From assembly GCF_024498295.1 (NCBI RefSeq), contig NZ_CP101827.1:186001-250000 (forward strand): a stretch of 64,000 bases of DNA, written 5' to 3'. The DNA is from Thermocaproicibacter melissae. GTDB lineage: Bacteria; Bacillota; Clostridia; Oscillospirales; Acutalibacteraceae. Below are positions 1-9,206 of this stretch, piece after piece (position 1 is the stretch's first letter; every line of letters starts with the position of its first letter). The notes beneath the pieces are model-generated. The model ran no database searches, was not told where the DNA came from, and saw only the letters and a program-made list of their open reading frames with translations. A program made the position numbers and the translations under genes.

Positions 1-302
1 CAATTGTTCCAATTGAGTCAATTGAATCTCTGCATCAGGCTGAAAAGACCTCCGCGGCAACGGAAAATACGGGTTCTGTTGCGATTCCGTTTCAGTCGTT
101 GTTTGAAGATGCCATTGAAAATGTGAAAGAAACGAGTGCTGTTCTCGACAGCGAAATTACGAAGCTGGCAACCGGCCAGACGGATGATCTTCACGCTGCG
201 CTCATTGCATCTCAAAAAGCTACTCTCTCCGTTAACATGGTTGTTCAGCTGCGAAATAAACTTCTCGACGCATACAAGGAAATCTCGAATATCAGTGTCT
301 GA
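1..302 (+). CDS. fliE: Flagellar hook-basal body protein FliE (5' end outside window)
   Basis: FliE is the small export-dependent protein that joins the MS ring to the rod. The reading frame is open from the left edge (frame beginning at base 3) to a TGA at 300-302, giving about 99 C-terminal residues, so the true start lies upstream. The segment reading PFQSLFEDAIENV followed by the conserved C-terminal half (QKATLSVNMVVQLRNKLLDAY) is typical of FliE. It is followed after 7 bases by fliF, the usual gene order, so flgB and flgC probably lie just outside. A TTG at 99 could start a shorter product, but the upstream frame has FliE-like sequence, so I read the gene as truncated by the window. Confidence 0.93.
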   Translation, partial: IVPIESIESLHQAEKTSAATENTGSVAIPFQSLFEDAIENVKETSAVLDSEITKLATGQTDDLHAALIASQKATLSVNMVVQLRNKLLDAYKEISNISV

Positions 303-309
303 ATAATCT

Positions 310-2085
310 ATGGAGAAGGGCGGTCCGTTCTCACCAATGAACGAGCAAATAAAGAAAGCAATCGAAGCCATCAAGGCTTTTTGGGGCAACCTCACGAAAA
401 AAGCGAAAATAATCTTATTTTCCTGCCTTGGTGCTGCATTGTTAATCGCCATAATCACCGCTGTACTCATGAACAGAACTCAGTACACCGTTCTCTATTC
501 GGGCATTGATAACAGTGAAGCACAGGAAATTACAAATGAGCTGCGCTCCATGAATATAGGCTATCAATACAAAGACGGTACCATATATGTAGAGAAATCC
601 AGCGAAAACTCGGCGCGTATGCAGCTTGCAAACGAAGGCTATCCAAAATCTGCCCCTAACTACGATTTCTTCACGCAAAATGTGGGTGTCATGACGACCG
701 ATGAGGAACGCAAGATTATCGAGAGGTATCAGCTCGAAACGCGTCTCGGCTCCGTCATTGAAACGCTCGACTCGGTCAATAAGGCGTATGTAACGATTAG
801 TCTTCCGAACAGCACCGACTACGCATGGGAAGATAATAAGAGCGGAGCTTCTGCGTCGGTTGCCATTAGCCTTGCAAAAGGAAAAACGCTTGACGCGAAG
901 CAAGTCAACGGCATTAAACAGCTCGTTGCCAAAAGCGTACCGAACCTTTCGGTCGATGATGTTACCGTCATGGACACCTCCACCGGCGAAGAACTGACAT
1001 CTTCGGAAAGTTCTTCGGAAGCCTCGCATTCCATGCAGATTACGCTTTCCGAGTTCAAGCTGAAAATTGAAAAGCAGTATGAAGAAAGCTTGGAAAACAA
1101 AATTATGAACCTTCTCGCTCAGGCGTACGGAAGGAACAACCTCAGCGTAAGCGTAAAAAGCAAAATGGACCTTGACAAGAAAATTGAGGATATTATTACA
1201 TACACTCCTTCCACCAGTGACGGCAAAGGCGTTGTCAGCCACTCGGAAGAGACAATTGAAACGACATCACCCAGTTCCGCTGTCGGCGGTGTTGCGGGAA
1301 CCACAAGCAATGTGGACCACACAACGACAACCTATCCCGGCGTGACCGTAAGCAACGGCGTCATCACGACAAAGGACAGCAAAACTTACGATTATCTCGT
1401 CAGCAAAGTGCAGCAGCAGGTTCAGAGCGACGCTGCCGCTCTTGATGACCTCACGGTTGCTGTTGTCATCAACACCGACAACATGACCGATGACAAAAAG
1501 CAGGAAGTCACGGAACTGGTTGCAAACGCAGCTGCCGTAGACATCAGTAAAGTAGCAATCATGGCGGCACCGATTAACTCTACTGTTTCACAAGCTGAAA
1601 CACAGGCCGTTTCCCTTACAGACCTTCTCGGTTCCATGGCAAACAACCAGCTTGTTCTGATTATTCTGGGTGTACTTCTCTTACTGGTCATTCTCCTCAT
1701 TGTTCTTTTGGTGAGTGAGCGCAGAAAGGCAAGACGTGAGAAGATGCTTGCAAACCTGCAGCCTTATGCTCCTGAGGAACTGCCAGAGGAAGAAGTGGAA
1801 GAAGGCACCGAAGAAGAGGAAGAAGCAGAAAACGGCAACGAAGAGGAGGAATCCGAAGAGGAAGCGGAAGAATCCGAAGAAGCTCCGGCAGAGGAATCTC
1901 AGCCGGCAGAGGAACAAGAAGATGAGGATGACATGCAAATCGAATCCATTGAAGCCATCCGCAATGCCGCAAACGGCAAGGAACAGCGCGTCAAGACCGA
2001 GCTGCAGGAATTCTCTGACCGCAATCCTGAGATCGCAGCCCAGCTGATCCGCAGCTGGCTAAAGGGGGACGACAAACATGGCTGA
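310..2085 (+). CDS. fliF: Flagellar MS-ring protein FliF
   Basis: FliF forms the MS ring in the cytoplasmic membrane, the base on which the switch and export gate assemble. The 591-residue product has an N-terminal membrane segment (about residues 34-55), ring-building domains, a second membrane segment (about 445-467) and a C-terminal FliG-binding tail. Between the second membrane segment and the tail lies a very acidic stretch of about 50 residues, nearly all Glu/Asp with a few Ala, Ser and Gln. The start is uncertain: ATG 310 has no ribosome-binding site, and an in-frame ATG at 337 gives an MNEQ start closer to known FliF proteins, also without well-spaced SD. The 3' end overlaps fliG by 8 bases. 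Confidence 0.96.
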   Translation: MEKGGPFSPMNEQIKKAIEAIKAFWGNLTKKAKIILFSCLGAALLIAIITAVLMNRTQYTVLYSGIDNSEAQEITNELRSMNIGYQYKDGTIYVEKSSENSARMQLANEGYPKSAPNYDFFTQNVGVMTTDEERKIIERYQLETRLGSVIETLDSVNKAYVTISLPNSTDYAWEDNKSGASASVAISLAKGKTLDAKQVNGIKQLVAKSVPNLSVDDVTVMDTSTGEELTSSESSSEASHSMQITLSEFKLKIEKQYEESLENKIMNLLAQAYGRNNLSVSVKSKMDLDKKIEDIITYTPSTSDGKGVVSHSEETIETTSPSSAVGGVAGTTSNVDHTTTTYPGVTVSNGVITTKDSKTYDYLVSKVQQQVQSDAAALDDLTVAVVINTDNMTDDKKQEVTELVANAAAVDISKVAIMAAPINSTVSQAETQAVSLTDLLGSMANNQLVLIILGVLLLLVILLIVLLVSERRKARREKMLANLQPYAPEELPEEEVEEGTEEEEEAENGNEEEESEEEAEESEEAPAEESQPAEEQEDEDDMQIESIEAIRNAANGKEQRVKTELQEFSDRNPEIAAQLIRSWLKGDDKHG

Positions 2086-3091
2086 TCCGAAAACAAAACT
2101 CACCGGTGCCCAGAAGGCTGCAGCCGTGATTATCGCCCTTGGCAGTGATACGGCTTCAAAGATTTATAAATATCTTCGCGAAGATGAGCTGGAGCAGATT
2201 ACTTACGAAATTGCACGCACATCGCACGTTTCGGCCGAGCAAATGGATGAAATCCTCAATGATTTTTACAACCTTTGCCTGACGGAAAAAGTGATTAACG
2301 ACGGCGGCGTGGAATATGCGCGCAGTGTTCTGGAAAAGGCCTACGGCCCCCAGGAAGCTACCTCTCTGCTTGAGCGCGTTACGAAATCCCTTCGTTCCAG
2401 GGCGTTTGAGTTCCTGCGCAAAGCAGACTACAAGAACCTGTTGACAATCATTCAGAATGAGCATCCGCAAACCATCGCACTGATTCTTTCCTACACAAGG
2501 CCCGACCAGGCTGCGACGGTAATCAGTGAGCTTCCGCCGGACAAGCAGGTAGACGTTCTCCAGCGCATTGCCACCATGGATCGCACCTCGCCGGAAGTCG
2601 TAAAAATTGTCGAAGAAAATCTCGCAAACAAATTCTCCAACATTTTCGATATGGACTTTACCACCTTCGGCGGTGTTGACTACGCAGCCGACGTTATGAA
2701 TAACATGGACAGAACCGCAGAAAAGAATATCTTCGATGAACTCAATCGGAAAGATGAGAATCTTTCGGAGGAAATCCGCAAGAAGATGTTCGTGTTTGAA
2801 GATATCACCGGTCTCGACGATATGTCCATTCAGCGCTTCCTTCGCGAAGTCGATAACAGAGACCTCGTGTTTGCCCTTAAAGGTGCGAACCAGGAAGTTC
2901 GGGATGTCATTTTCCGCAATATGTCCAACCGTGCTGCCGATACGGTCAAAACCGACCTCGAATATACGCACAATGTCCGTCTGAAGGATGTTGAAGAAGC
3001 GCAGCAAAGAATTGTTGGAGTTATCCGCCGTCTGGAAAGTGAGGGCGAAATCGTAATTACCAAGGGCGGAAAGGATGAGATCATTGAGTAA
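2078..3091 (+). CDS. fliG: Flagellar motor switch protein FliG
   Basis: FliG is the rotor subunit that contacts the stator and, with FliM, sets rotation direction. The product has 337 residues, the normal family length, and contains the three helical parts: N-terminal FliF-binding, middle (around residues 110-195, with the EHPQTIALIL motif typical of FliG) and C-terminal charged torque domain (about 195-330). Its ATG lies inside the last codons of fliF (8-base overlap), suggesting translational coupling and matching the physical partnership of the two proteins. The 3' end overlaps fliH by 17 bases. Confidence 0.97.
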   Translation: MADPKTKLTGAQKAAAVIIALGSDTASKIYKYLREDELEQITYEIARTSHVSAEQMDEILNDFYNLCLTEKVINDGGVEYARSVLEKAYGPQEATSLLERVTKSLRSRAFEFLRKADYKNLLTIIQNEHPQTIALILSYTRPDQAATVISELPPDKQVDVLQRIATMDRTSPEVVKIVEENLANKFSNIFDMDFTTFGGVDYAADVMNNMDRTAEKNIFDELNRKDENLSEEIRKKMFVFEDITGLDDMSIQRFLREVDNRDLVFALKGANQEVRDVIFRNMSNRAADTVKTDLEYTHNVRLKDVEEAQQRIVGVIRRLESEGEIVITKGGKDEIIE

Positions 3092-4028
3092 GGTCATACA
3101 TCCCGGCCAATACTCACCAATCATTTCCGATTACCACCCCATAGAATACACGGATTTTGCCAACGATACGGTTAAACCATTAGAATTGCAGCCATTTGAG
3201 TTAGAATTCAAACAACAACCAGAACCACAGCCGAAACTATCCGAACAGCCACCGCAGCAAACATCAGTAGAGCCGGCAGTAAAAACGGAACAGCAAAGTT
3301 CCCAATCAAAAAGGGAACCTGATAATTCCGACGCCTTGGCGCAAGGCCGATTGATTCTGGAGCGTGCTTTTGAAAAAGCACAAGAAATCGTTCAGTCTGC
3401 ACAGCGCTACCAAGCAGAACAGCTTCGGCAGGCGCATGAAACTATTGCGGCACAAAGTGCGGAAGCTAAACAGCATGGCTATACCGACGGCTACGCCGAA
3501 GGCCTGAAAAGAGGCAAACAGGAAGGCTCCGAGCGCGGCTATGAAGAAGGCTACGAAGCCGGCAAAAGGGATGCACAGGCTGAAAACCGAAAGACACTCG
3601 ATGAGCTCGGAATGATGATTGAGGCAGTTGAGAAATCCAAAACAAAAATTCTCCGCGAATTTCAAGATGATCTCATCGAGCTTTCCACCTCTATGGCACA
3701 GGCAATTCTCAAACATGAACTCCACACCGATGAGAAGGCTCTGCACAGTATTATCCTCTCCGCTTTGGAAGAGTACCGGAATCAGGAGTGGATTCGCATT
3801 TACGTTCCACAAGACTCCGCAAACATTCTTTTGAAAGCGGACAGCAGCATCGTCGAGGCGCTGAAGGGTATTTCCGACAGCGTCAAAGTGATTGTTGCAT
3901 CGGATATGGAAGACGGAGGATGCGTTATTGAAATGCCTGACCAAGTAATCGACGCGAGCATCAATAGCCAGCTGACAAAACTGCGGCAGGCAATTTCGGA
4001 AGCAGCTCGGAAAAAGCCGAACCACTAA
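3075..4028 (+). CDS. fliH: Flagellar assembly protein FliH (regulator of export ATPase)
   Basis: FliH binds and restrains the export ATPase FliI and docks it at the export gate. The 317-residue product has a long Pro/Gln-rich N-terminal part (about 20-85), a coiled-coil region and the diagnostic run of GxxxG-type repeats around residues 135-160 (GYTDGYAEGLKRGKQ and following GYEEGYEAGK). The C-terminal half matches the ATPase-peripheral-stalk domain. ATG 3075 lies within the end of fliG, so translation is probably coupled. Its position before fliI is standard. Confidence 0.93.
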   Translation: MRSLSKVIHPGQYSPIISDYHPIEYTDFANDTVKPLELQPFELEFKQQPEPQPKLSEQPPQQTSVEPAVKTEQQSSQSKREPDNSDALAQGRLILERAFEKAQEIVQSAQRYQAEQLRQAHETIAAQSAEAKQHGYTDGYAEGLKRGKQEGSERGYEEGYEAGKRDAQAENRKTLDELGMMIEAVEKSKTKILREFQDDLIELSTSMAQAILKHELHTDEKALHSIILSALEEYRNQEWIRIYVPQDSANILLKADSSIVEALKGISDSVKVIVASDMEDGGCVIEMPDQVIDASINSQLTKLRQAISEAARKKPNH

Positions 4029-4057
4029 AAAATCATTCACGGAGTGGGTTCTTGATT

Positions 4058-5356
4058 ATGATTGATTTGCGCGCGGCGTGCGAGATCGTTTCCAAAGCTG
4101 ATCCGCTTTGCTATAAAGGAAAAGTGAAAAACATCAGCGGAATGATGATCGAAGCCTCGGGACTGGAGGGCAAAATCGGCGACATCTGCACCATAGAAGT
4201 CGACGACGTGGAAAACGTCACGGCAGAAGTCGTTGGATTCAAAGAAGGCAACCTCTTGCTCATGGCCTACGGCGATGTCAGGGGCGTCGGGCTTGGCAGC
4301 ATCGTTGTTAACACCGAGCACAAGCTGCGCGTACCGGTCGGTGATTTTCTTATCGGCCGCACGATTGACTCCACCGGCAAACCGATTGACGGGCTTGGCC
4401 CGTTTGAGCCTGAGCAGTACTACGATATTGACGCAGGCTATACCAATCCATTGGAACGTCCGCGCATTACCGAGCCGCTCAGCTACGGCATCAAGGCAAT
4501 CGACGGAATGCTCACCATCGGCAAAGGGCAGAGAATGGGAATCTTCGCCGGAAGCGGCGTCGGCAAAAGCACCCTGATGGGCATGATTGCTAAACACGTC
4601 AAAAGCGACGTGAACGTGATTGCCCTCGTCGGCGAGCGCGGCAGAGAAGTCAAGGAATTCATCGAAAAGGACCTCGGCGAGGAAGGCCTCGCCCGTTCCG
4701 TTCTCGTGGTCGCGACTTCCGACCAGCCGGCAATGTTTCGGGCAAAATGCCCCTCCGTTGCCACCGCAATTGCCGAATATTTCCGCGACCAAGGCAAAGA
4801 CGTTCTGCTGATGATGGATTCCCTGACGAGATTTGCCATGGCGCAGCGCGAAATCGGTCTCTTGACCGGCGAACCGCCCATCGCGCGCGGCTATACCCCA
4901 TCCATTTACGCGGAACTCCCCAAACTTCTGGAGCGAAGCGGAAACTTCAAGACCGGCTCCATTACCGGAATTTACACCGTCCTCGTGGAAGGGGACGACA
5001 CCAACGAGCCGATTGCCGACACCGTTCGAGGTATTCTGGACGGCCATATCGTTCTTTCCCGCCAGCTCGCCTCGCAGAACCATTATCCGGCAATCGACAT
5101 CAATGCGAGCATTTCCCGTCTGATGACTGACATTGTTTCTCCGGAACATCGGGCACTGGCAGCGAAGATACGCGATCTCCTTTCTGTCTACTACCAAAAC
5201 TATGACCTGATTTCGATCGGTGCTTACAAGCCCGGCATGAACCGCAAGCTCGATGAAGCTGTTTCCAAAATCGACAAAATCAATGCTTTTTTGACGCAGC
5301 AGGTCGATGAGAGCTTCACCGCTGAAGAAACCGAACAACTGATGAAAGAGATATAA
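4058..5356 (+). CDS. fliI: Flagellum-specific export ATPase FliI
   Basis: FliI is the F1-beta-like ATPase that helps unfold and deliver substrates to the flagellar type III export gate. The product of about 432 residues has the Walker A loop (GSGVGKST, near residue 165), Walker B (LLMMDSLTRFAM) and the FliI/YscN signature. Two starts are possible: ATG 4058 gives MIDLR, as in other FliI proteins, while TTG 4052, two codons earlier, is better spaced from the GGAG at 4041-4044. The gene lies 29 bases after fliH and 4 bases before fliJ. Confidence 0.96.
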   Translation: MIDLRAACEIVSKADPLCYKGKVKNISGMMIEASGLEGKIGDICTIEVDDVENVTAEVVGFKEGNLLLMAYGDVRGVGLGSIVVNTEHKLRVPVGDFLIGRTIDSTGKPIDGLGPFEPEQYYDIDAGYTNPLERPRITEPLSYGIKAIDGMLTIGKGQRMGIFAGSGVGKSTLMGMIAKHVKSDVNVIALVGERGREVKEFIEKDLGEEGLARSVLVVATSDQPAMFRAKCPSVATAIAEYFRDQGKDVLLMMDSLTRFAMAQREIGLLTGEPPIARGYTPSIYAELPKLLERSGNFKTGSITGIYTVLVEGDDTNEPIADTVRGILDGHIVLSRQLASQNHYPAIDINASISRLMTDIVSPEHRALAAKIRDLLSVYYQNYDLISIGAYKPGMNRKLDEAVSKIDKINAFLTQQVDESFTAEETEQLMKEI

Positions 5357-5360
5357 CGAG

Positions 5361-5804
5361 ATGAAAAAGTTCGTTTTTTCCCTTGAAAAAGTACTCGGAT
5401 ATAAGCAGCAGCTGCTTGGAATGCTCAAAAACGAGCTTTCCGTATTGCAAGCCCGCCGTCTCGAGATTCTCGAGCAAATCGAGCAGGCGAACCTTGAATT
5501 TGACAACACCAATCAAACTCTGATTGTGAAAATGATGGAAGGAATGACGCGCCGCGAAATTGCTTCCTATAAAAATTTCCTTGCAGCGATAAATCGCCGC
5601 ATCCTATCTCTTAAGGCAGACCTCCGTGCTGTTGAGCAGCAAATCACCGCAAAACAGCAAGAAATCATTAAAATGAACAGTGACATTTCCGGCCTCGAGC
5701 GCATAAAAGACCATCAACTTGCGGCGTATCGCTACGAAGCCCAGAAGGAACAGGAACTGTTCATTGAAGAATTTGTCAGCCACACCCACGTTAAGGCAGG
5801 CTGA
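5361..5804 (+). CDS. fliJ: Flagellar export protein FliJ
   Basis: FliJ is the coiled-coil stalk that sits in the FliI hexamer and links it to FlhA. The 147-residue product starts MKKFVFSLEKVLGYKQQL, the usual FliJ N-terminus, and is almost wholly predicted coiled coil, rich in Gln, Glu and Lys with no membrane segment. It lies 4 bases after fliI. No ylxF/motE-like gene follows; the next gene is fliK after 64 bases. Confidence 0.88.
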   Translation: MKKFVFSLEKVLGYKQQLLGMLKNELSVLQARRLEILEQIEQANLEFDNTNQTLIVKMMEGMTRREIASYKNFLAAINRRILSLKADLRAVEQQITAKQQEIIKMNSDISGLERIKDHQLAAYRYEAQKEQELFIEEFVSHTHVKAG

Positions 5805-5868
5805 CGCACATTCCTTTGATTATCTTTCTTCTTAATAGATAGCATTTGAGCGGAAAGGAGATGAAAAA

Positions 5869-7287
5869 ATGATTCAGCAGCTCAGCGCAAAGCCGCGCAC
5901 ACAGGATATGCAGCAGGCCATGGTTCAGCTGACGGCAGCGAATACGCAACGTTCCGGCAAATTTCGCTCTATGCTTTTGAAGACGGCACAGTCGGCTAAA
6001 GCCGCGTCTTCCGGCACAGCATCCGGCAATATTTCCGTTTCTAATCCTAAAGACCGGCCTGACGAAGAATCTCCGCCATCGCTTTCCGGCGACAGTACGC
6101 AGACCACGCTTTCGCAGGCCATGCTTTTCGCGGCGCAGCAAACTGCCGCTGGCGAAGTTCCTTCGGGTTCCGTGCCAAACGTAGATGCTCAGGCATTGCA
6201 AAGTGCTTTTCCGGCAGTAACCGAAGACTTGCAGGCGCAACGAAGTGCTACGATTGCGGCAACAGCCGAAAACTTACAGGCACAACAAACTGCGGTATCG
6301 GCAACCGAAAACCTGCAGACGCAACAAGTGCTTTCTGAAGTCTTTGTGGAAACACCGCAAGCGGTTACGGCTCAAGCTCCGGCACAGACAGTTTCGGCGG
6401 CTCAGGCCACTCAGCTGACACAGGCAGTTTCTGAGACCGAAGCGACAGTTCCGTCAGCATCGGCAGAACCGACAGCTCAGACGGTGCAAACGGTTCAGAC
6501 TCCGCAACAGACCGAGGCAACGGATACGGCAATCCGACAGGACATCACCGGCACGCCAACCGAGGCAGAATTTTCCTCTGCAACGGCCGTACAGACATCG
6601 GAGCAAACGTCCACTGCCATGACTGAACCGATTGCGGAAACGGAAAAGGCAGCGTTTGCGGTTTCACAGAAGGCACAGCCGCTTGACACGGATGTTCAGT
6701 CCGGCACCGTCGGGGAACCGATTCTCTCACAGAAAGAAGAAAAGGATAAAATTCCTTCCTTGACATCCCGCCAAGCAACCGTTCCATATTCTTCGGAAAA
6801 AGTAGTGGTGCAGATTTCCGACACACCAGCAGCTACAAAAACTCCTGTGACCAATCAGGTTGCGAATGCGGTCGTACAGCATCTCAAAACAGGAAAGCGA
6901 CAGTTCCAGATAGACCTTTATCCGCAGTCGCTCGGCAAAGTTTCCGTGAAGCTCGTTGCGGAAAAAGGTATCCTGACCATTGAGATCGCCGCCGCAAACC
7001 CAAAGACGCAAAGCCTTCTCGCGTCCAGCTCCGGTGAGATTCGTTCTCTTCTGCAAACTACCACCGGCCAGACGGTTGAGGTCACGGCGCAGCAGCCCGA
7101 TGCACAGCAGTACACCGACCAAAACCTTGCAGGGCAGCAACAACAGGAGCAGTCTTCCGCACAGCAGCAACAGCAGCAAGAAGAGGCTGAACGCCGGCGC
7201 GCAGCAACCATTTGGTACACAAGCAATACTTCTGGGTTCAGCGCAGCAGATTTCTTAACCTTGCTGCAGACAACAGCAGTTTCGTAA
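5869..7287 (+). CDS. fliK: Flagellar hook-length control protein FliK
   Basis: FliK acts as the molecular ruler for hook length and switches export specificity through FlhB. The 472-residue product is Gln/Ala/Thr-rich and low-complexity over its N-terminal two thirds, with three near-repeats of the type TENLQAQQ around residues 118-150. The conserved Flg_hook domain lies near residues 335-405 (FQIDLYPQSLGKVSVKL) and is followed by a Gln-rich tail. ATG 5869 has a strong GGAAAGGAG site. It sits between fliJ and flgD, as in Bacillus. Confidence 0.93.
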   Translation: MIQQLSAKPRTQDMQQAMVQLTAANTQRSGKFRSMLLKTAQSAKAASSGTASGNISVSNPKDRPDEESPPSLSGDSTQTTLSQAMLFAAQQTAAGEVPSGSVPNVDAQALQSAFPAVTEDLQAQRSATIAATAENLQAQQTAVSATENLQTQQVLSEVFVETPQAVTAQAPAQTVSAAQATQLTQAVSETEATVPSASAEPTAQTVQTVQTPQQTEATDTAIRQDITGTPTEAEFSSATAVQTSEQTSTAMTEPIAETEKAAFAVSQKAQPLDTDVQSGTVGEPILSQKEEKDKIPSLTSRQATVPYSSEKVVVQISDTPAATKTPVTNQVANAVVQHLKTGKRQFQIDLYPQSLGKVSVKLVAEKGILTIEIAAANPKTQSLLASSSGEIRSLLQTTTGQTVEVTAQQPDAQQYTDQNLAGQQQQEQSSAQQQQQQEEAERRRAATIWYTSNTSGFSAADFLTLLQTTAVS

Positions 7288-7306
7288 AAGAAAGGAGGAA
7301 ACCGTC

Positions 7307-7783
7307 TTGGCAGAAACCATCAGCAATATTCCCGGAACATGGACGTCGGCAATTGATGCTTCTTCTGTCGCTGCGGCAGCCAGCAAAAAGAAATCGAACG
7401 GCCTTGATATGCAGGGATTTCTGAAGCTCATGGCGGCCCAGATGCAGAACCAAAGCCTTACGTCAGAAGCTGATGATACCCAATACATCACACAGTTGAC
7501 GCTTTTCACCGCCATTCAGGCCATCAACAACCAGACGATGCAAGCGACCAAGCAGTATGCCTCATCCCTCGTGGGCAAGAACGTGCACATCCACACTACC
7601 GATACGCTTACGGGAATGGCAAAGGATGTTACGGGAACCGTTTCAAAGGCGATTTTCAGTTCCTCATCGGGTGACTGCACCATCCAGGTTGGCGACCAAA
7701 CCTACGACGTTTCGGATGTTGTGGAGATTCTGGATTCCGAAAACGCCCAGAGCAACAGCGAGCCCACCGAACAGAACATCTGA
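7307..7783 (+). CDS. flgD: Flagellar hook cap / scaffolding protein FlgD
   Basis: FlgD caps the growing hook and is needed for FlgE polymerisation. The product has 158 residues, close to the short form in Firmicutes. It shows the FlgD N-terminal motif (MQGFLKLMAAQMQNQ) near residues 31-45 and a small C-terminal beta domain. Translation starts at TTG 7307, chosen because AGGAGG precedes it at good spacing and no ATG lies upstream of the conserved motif. The following gene starts at once. Confidence 0.92.
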   Translation: MAETISNIPGTWTSAIDASSVAAAASKKKSNGLDMQGFLKLMAAQMQNQSLTSEADDTQYITQLTLFTAIQAINNQTMQATKQYASSLVGKNVHIHTTDTLTGMAKDVTGTVSKAIFSSSSGDCTIQVGDQTYDVSDVVEILDSENAQSNSEPTEQNI

Positions 7784-7797
7784 TGGGAGGTGGTTCC

Positions 7798-8208
7798 ATG
7801 AACGACATTCAGTTCATGAAAAACTATTCGGCATTGATTTCCCCGGTTTATTCTCCGCAGACGCAGTCCGATTCCGCACAGCAGACTCACAAAAAGGCAG
7901 AAGGCACTTCATCCTTCGCCGATATGCTGCAAGAAGCGGTTCGGAACAACCGCGTAAACCTGACCTTCTCAAAGCACGCCATGGAACGCCTCAGCGCAAG
8001 GCAAATTGAGGTTTCTCCTCAGCTCATGACCAAAATGAGCGATGCGGTAGACAAAGCCGGCAAAAAGGGTGTTACAGAAGCCCTGATTCTCAACGGAAAC
8101 ACGGCTTTCATCGTGAACATCCCTAACCGAGTTGTCATCACTTCCATGAACGGCAATGAGATGAAGGAAAACATTTTTACAAATATTGACGGAGCCGTCA
8201 TTCTGTAA
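7798..8208 (+). CDS. Flagellar operon protein of the TIGR02530 type
   Basis: This 136-residue protein resembles the small, uncharacterised family found between flgD and flgE in many Firmicutes (TIGR02530). Visible features are a short disordered N-terminus, then a conserved compact domain with the segment FSKHAMERLSARQIEV near residues 58-73 and beta-rich sequence (FIVNIPNRVVITSMNG) near 105-120. ATG 7798 follows GGGAGG with 7-base spacing; an upstream ATG at 7783 overlaps the flgD stop codon and is less well placed. Role unknown beyond context in hook assembly. Confidence 0.85.
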   Translation: MNDIQFMKNYSALISPVYSPQTQSDSAQQTHKKAEGTSSFADMLQEAVRNNRVNLTFSKHAMERLSARQIEVSPQLMTKMSDAVDKAGKKGVTEALILNGNTAFIVNIPNRVVITSMNGNEMKENIFTNIDGAVIL

Positions 8209-8290
8209 CCGGACCTTCCAAGGAGGTTACCCGGGTTTTGAACGACAGAGAAACCCGAACGGCTCCCAAACATGAAGGGAGATTATTTAT

Positions 8291-9142
8291 ATGCTCAGAT
8301 GTATGACTTCCGCGATTGCCGGATTAAAAGCCAACATGACCGGCATTGATGTTACAGGTAACAACATTTCTAACGTTAACACCGATGCTTTTAAGAGCAG
8401 CAGCGTTTCCTTCCGTGACACCATGTATCAGGAGATTTCCGGCGCCACTGCCAACAGCAACAACGCGGCAGGCACAAACCCTTCTCAGATTGGTTACGGC
8501 TCCGCAGCTTCCAGCATCAACGTCGACACAACTGCCGGCGGACAGAACGCCACCGGAAAAGCCAGCGACGTTTACATTAAAGGCGACGGTTATCTCATCG
8601 TCGGCGGCAGCAGCAAAAACGACGTAGACGATACCTTTACCGATTACAAATACACACGCCTCGGCACCCTTTCTTGGGACAGTGCAGGCTACCTGACCGC
8701 TGGGTCGGGCAACTACGTCGTCGGCTATCAATACGATACTGAGAACAACGTCATGGGAAACACGCCCAAGGCAATCAAGCTTCCCACGGCTACAAACATC
8801 TCCAACATCTCAATCGCTTCCGACGGTACCATTACATGCAACAAAGACGGCGAAATCGTTAAGGTCGGTCAGATTGTCCTTGCAACCTTCACCAACCCTG
8901 CCGGCCTGTCTCAGCTCGGCAACAGCTTCTACGGCAGAACCGATAACTCCGGTGCGCCGAATATTATCGCTCCGGGCACAAATGGCACGAACACCTTGAT
9001 TACCGGTTCGCTTGAAGCCTCCAACGTAGACCTAGCAACCGAATTTTCCAACCTGATTATTTACGAGCGCGGATACCAGGCAAACACCAAGGTGATCACC
9101 GCAGCGGACGAAATGCTTCAAACCCTTGTAAACATGAAATAA
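8291..9142 (+). CDS. flgE: Flagellar hook protein FlgE
   Basis: FlgE polymerises into the hook, the universal joint outside the cell. The 283-residue product has the rod/hook N-terminal motif (TGNNISNVNTDAFKSS, near 22-37), a FlgE/F/G middle domain and the conserved C-terminal helix (EFSNLIIYERGYQANTKVI). It is short for a hook protein, which fits Gram-positive FlgE (Bacillus FlgG/FlgE is about 260). ATG 8291 has AGGGAG upstream. The 82-base gap before it contains a small hairpin (stem 8232-8238 with 8251-8257). Confidence 0.94.
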   Translation: MLRCMTSAIAGLKANMTGIDVTGNNISNVNTDAFKSSSVSFRDTMYQEISGATANSNNAAGTNPSQIGYGSAASSINVDTTAGGQNATGKASDVYIKGDGYLIVGGSSKNDVDDTFTDYKYTRLGTLSWDSAGYLTAGSGNYVVGYQYDTENNVMGNTPKAIKLPTATNISNISIASDGTITCNKDGEIVKVGQIVLATFTNPAGLSQLGNSFYGRTDNSGAPNIIAPGTNGTNTLITGSLEASNVDLATEFSNLIIYERGYQANTKVITAADEMLQTLVNMK

Positions 9143-9154
9143 TCAGCCGTAATA

Positions 9155-9182
9155 TTCCTGCCCCCTTTCATGGGGGCAGGAA
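9155..9182. other. Perfect 11-bp hairpin between flgE and flbD
   Basis: An 11-base arm (9155-9165, TTCCTGCCCCC) pairs perfectly with 9172-9182 around a 6-base loop. It lies 12 bases after the flgE stop codon. No T tract follows on either strand, so it is not a standard intrinsic terminator. I infer that it may protect or define the 3' end of hook mRNA, or lower read-through into flbD-fliM. A second, weaker hairpin (CCGAAGCA 9469-9476 with TGCTTCGG 9498-9505) lies in the 154-base flbD-fliM gap. Confidence 0.6.
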
Positions 9183-9206
9183 AAACGCTGAAATGAGGGG
9201 GACAAA

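Noticed and set aside
4037-5512. 491-codon open frame opposite fliI
   Set aside because: Antisense shadow of a well-conserved ATPase gene; no separate ribosome site or promoter.
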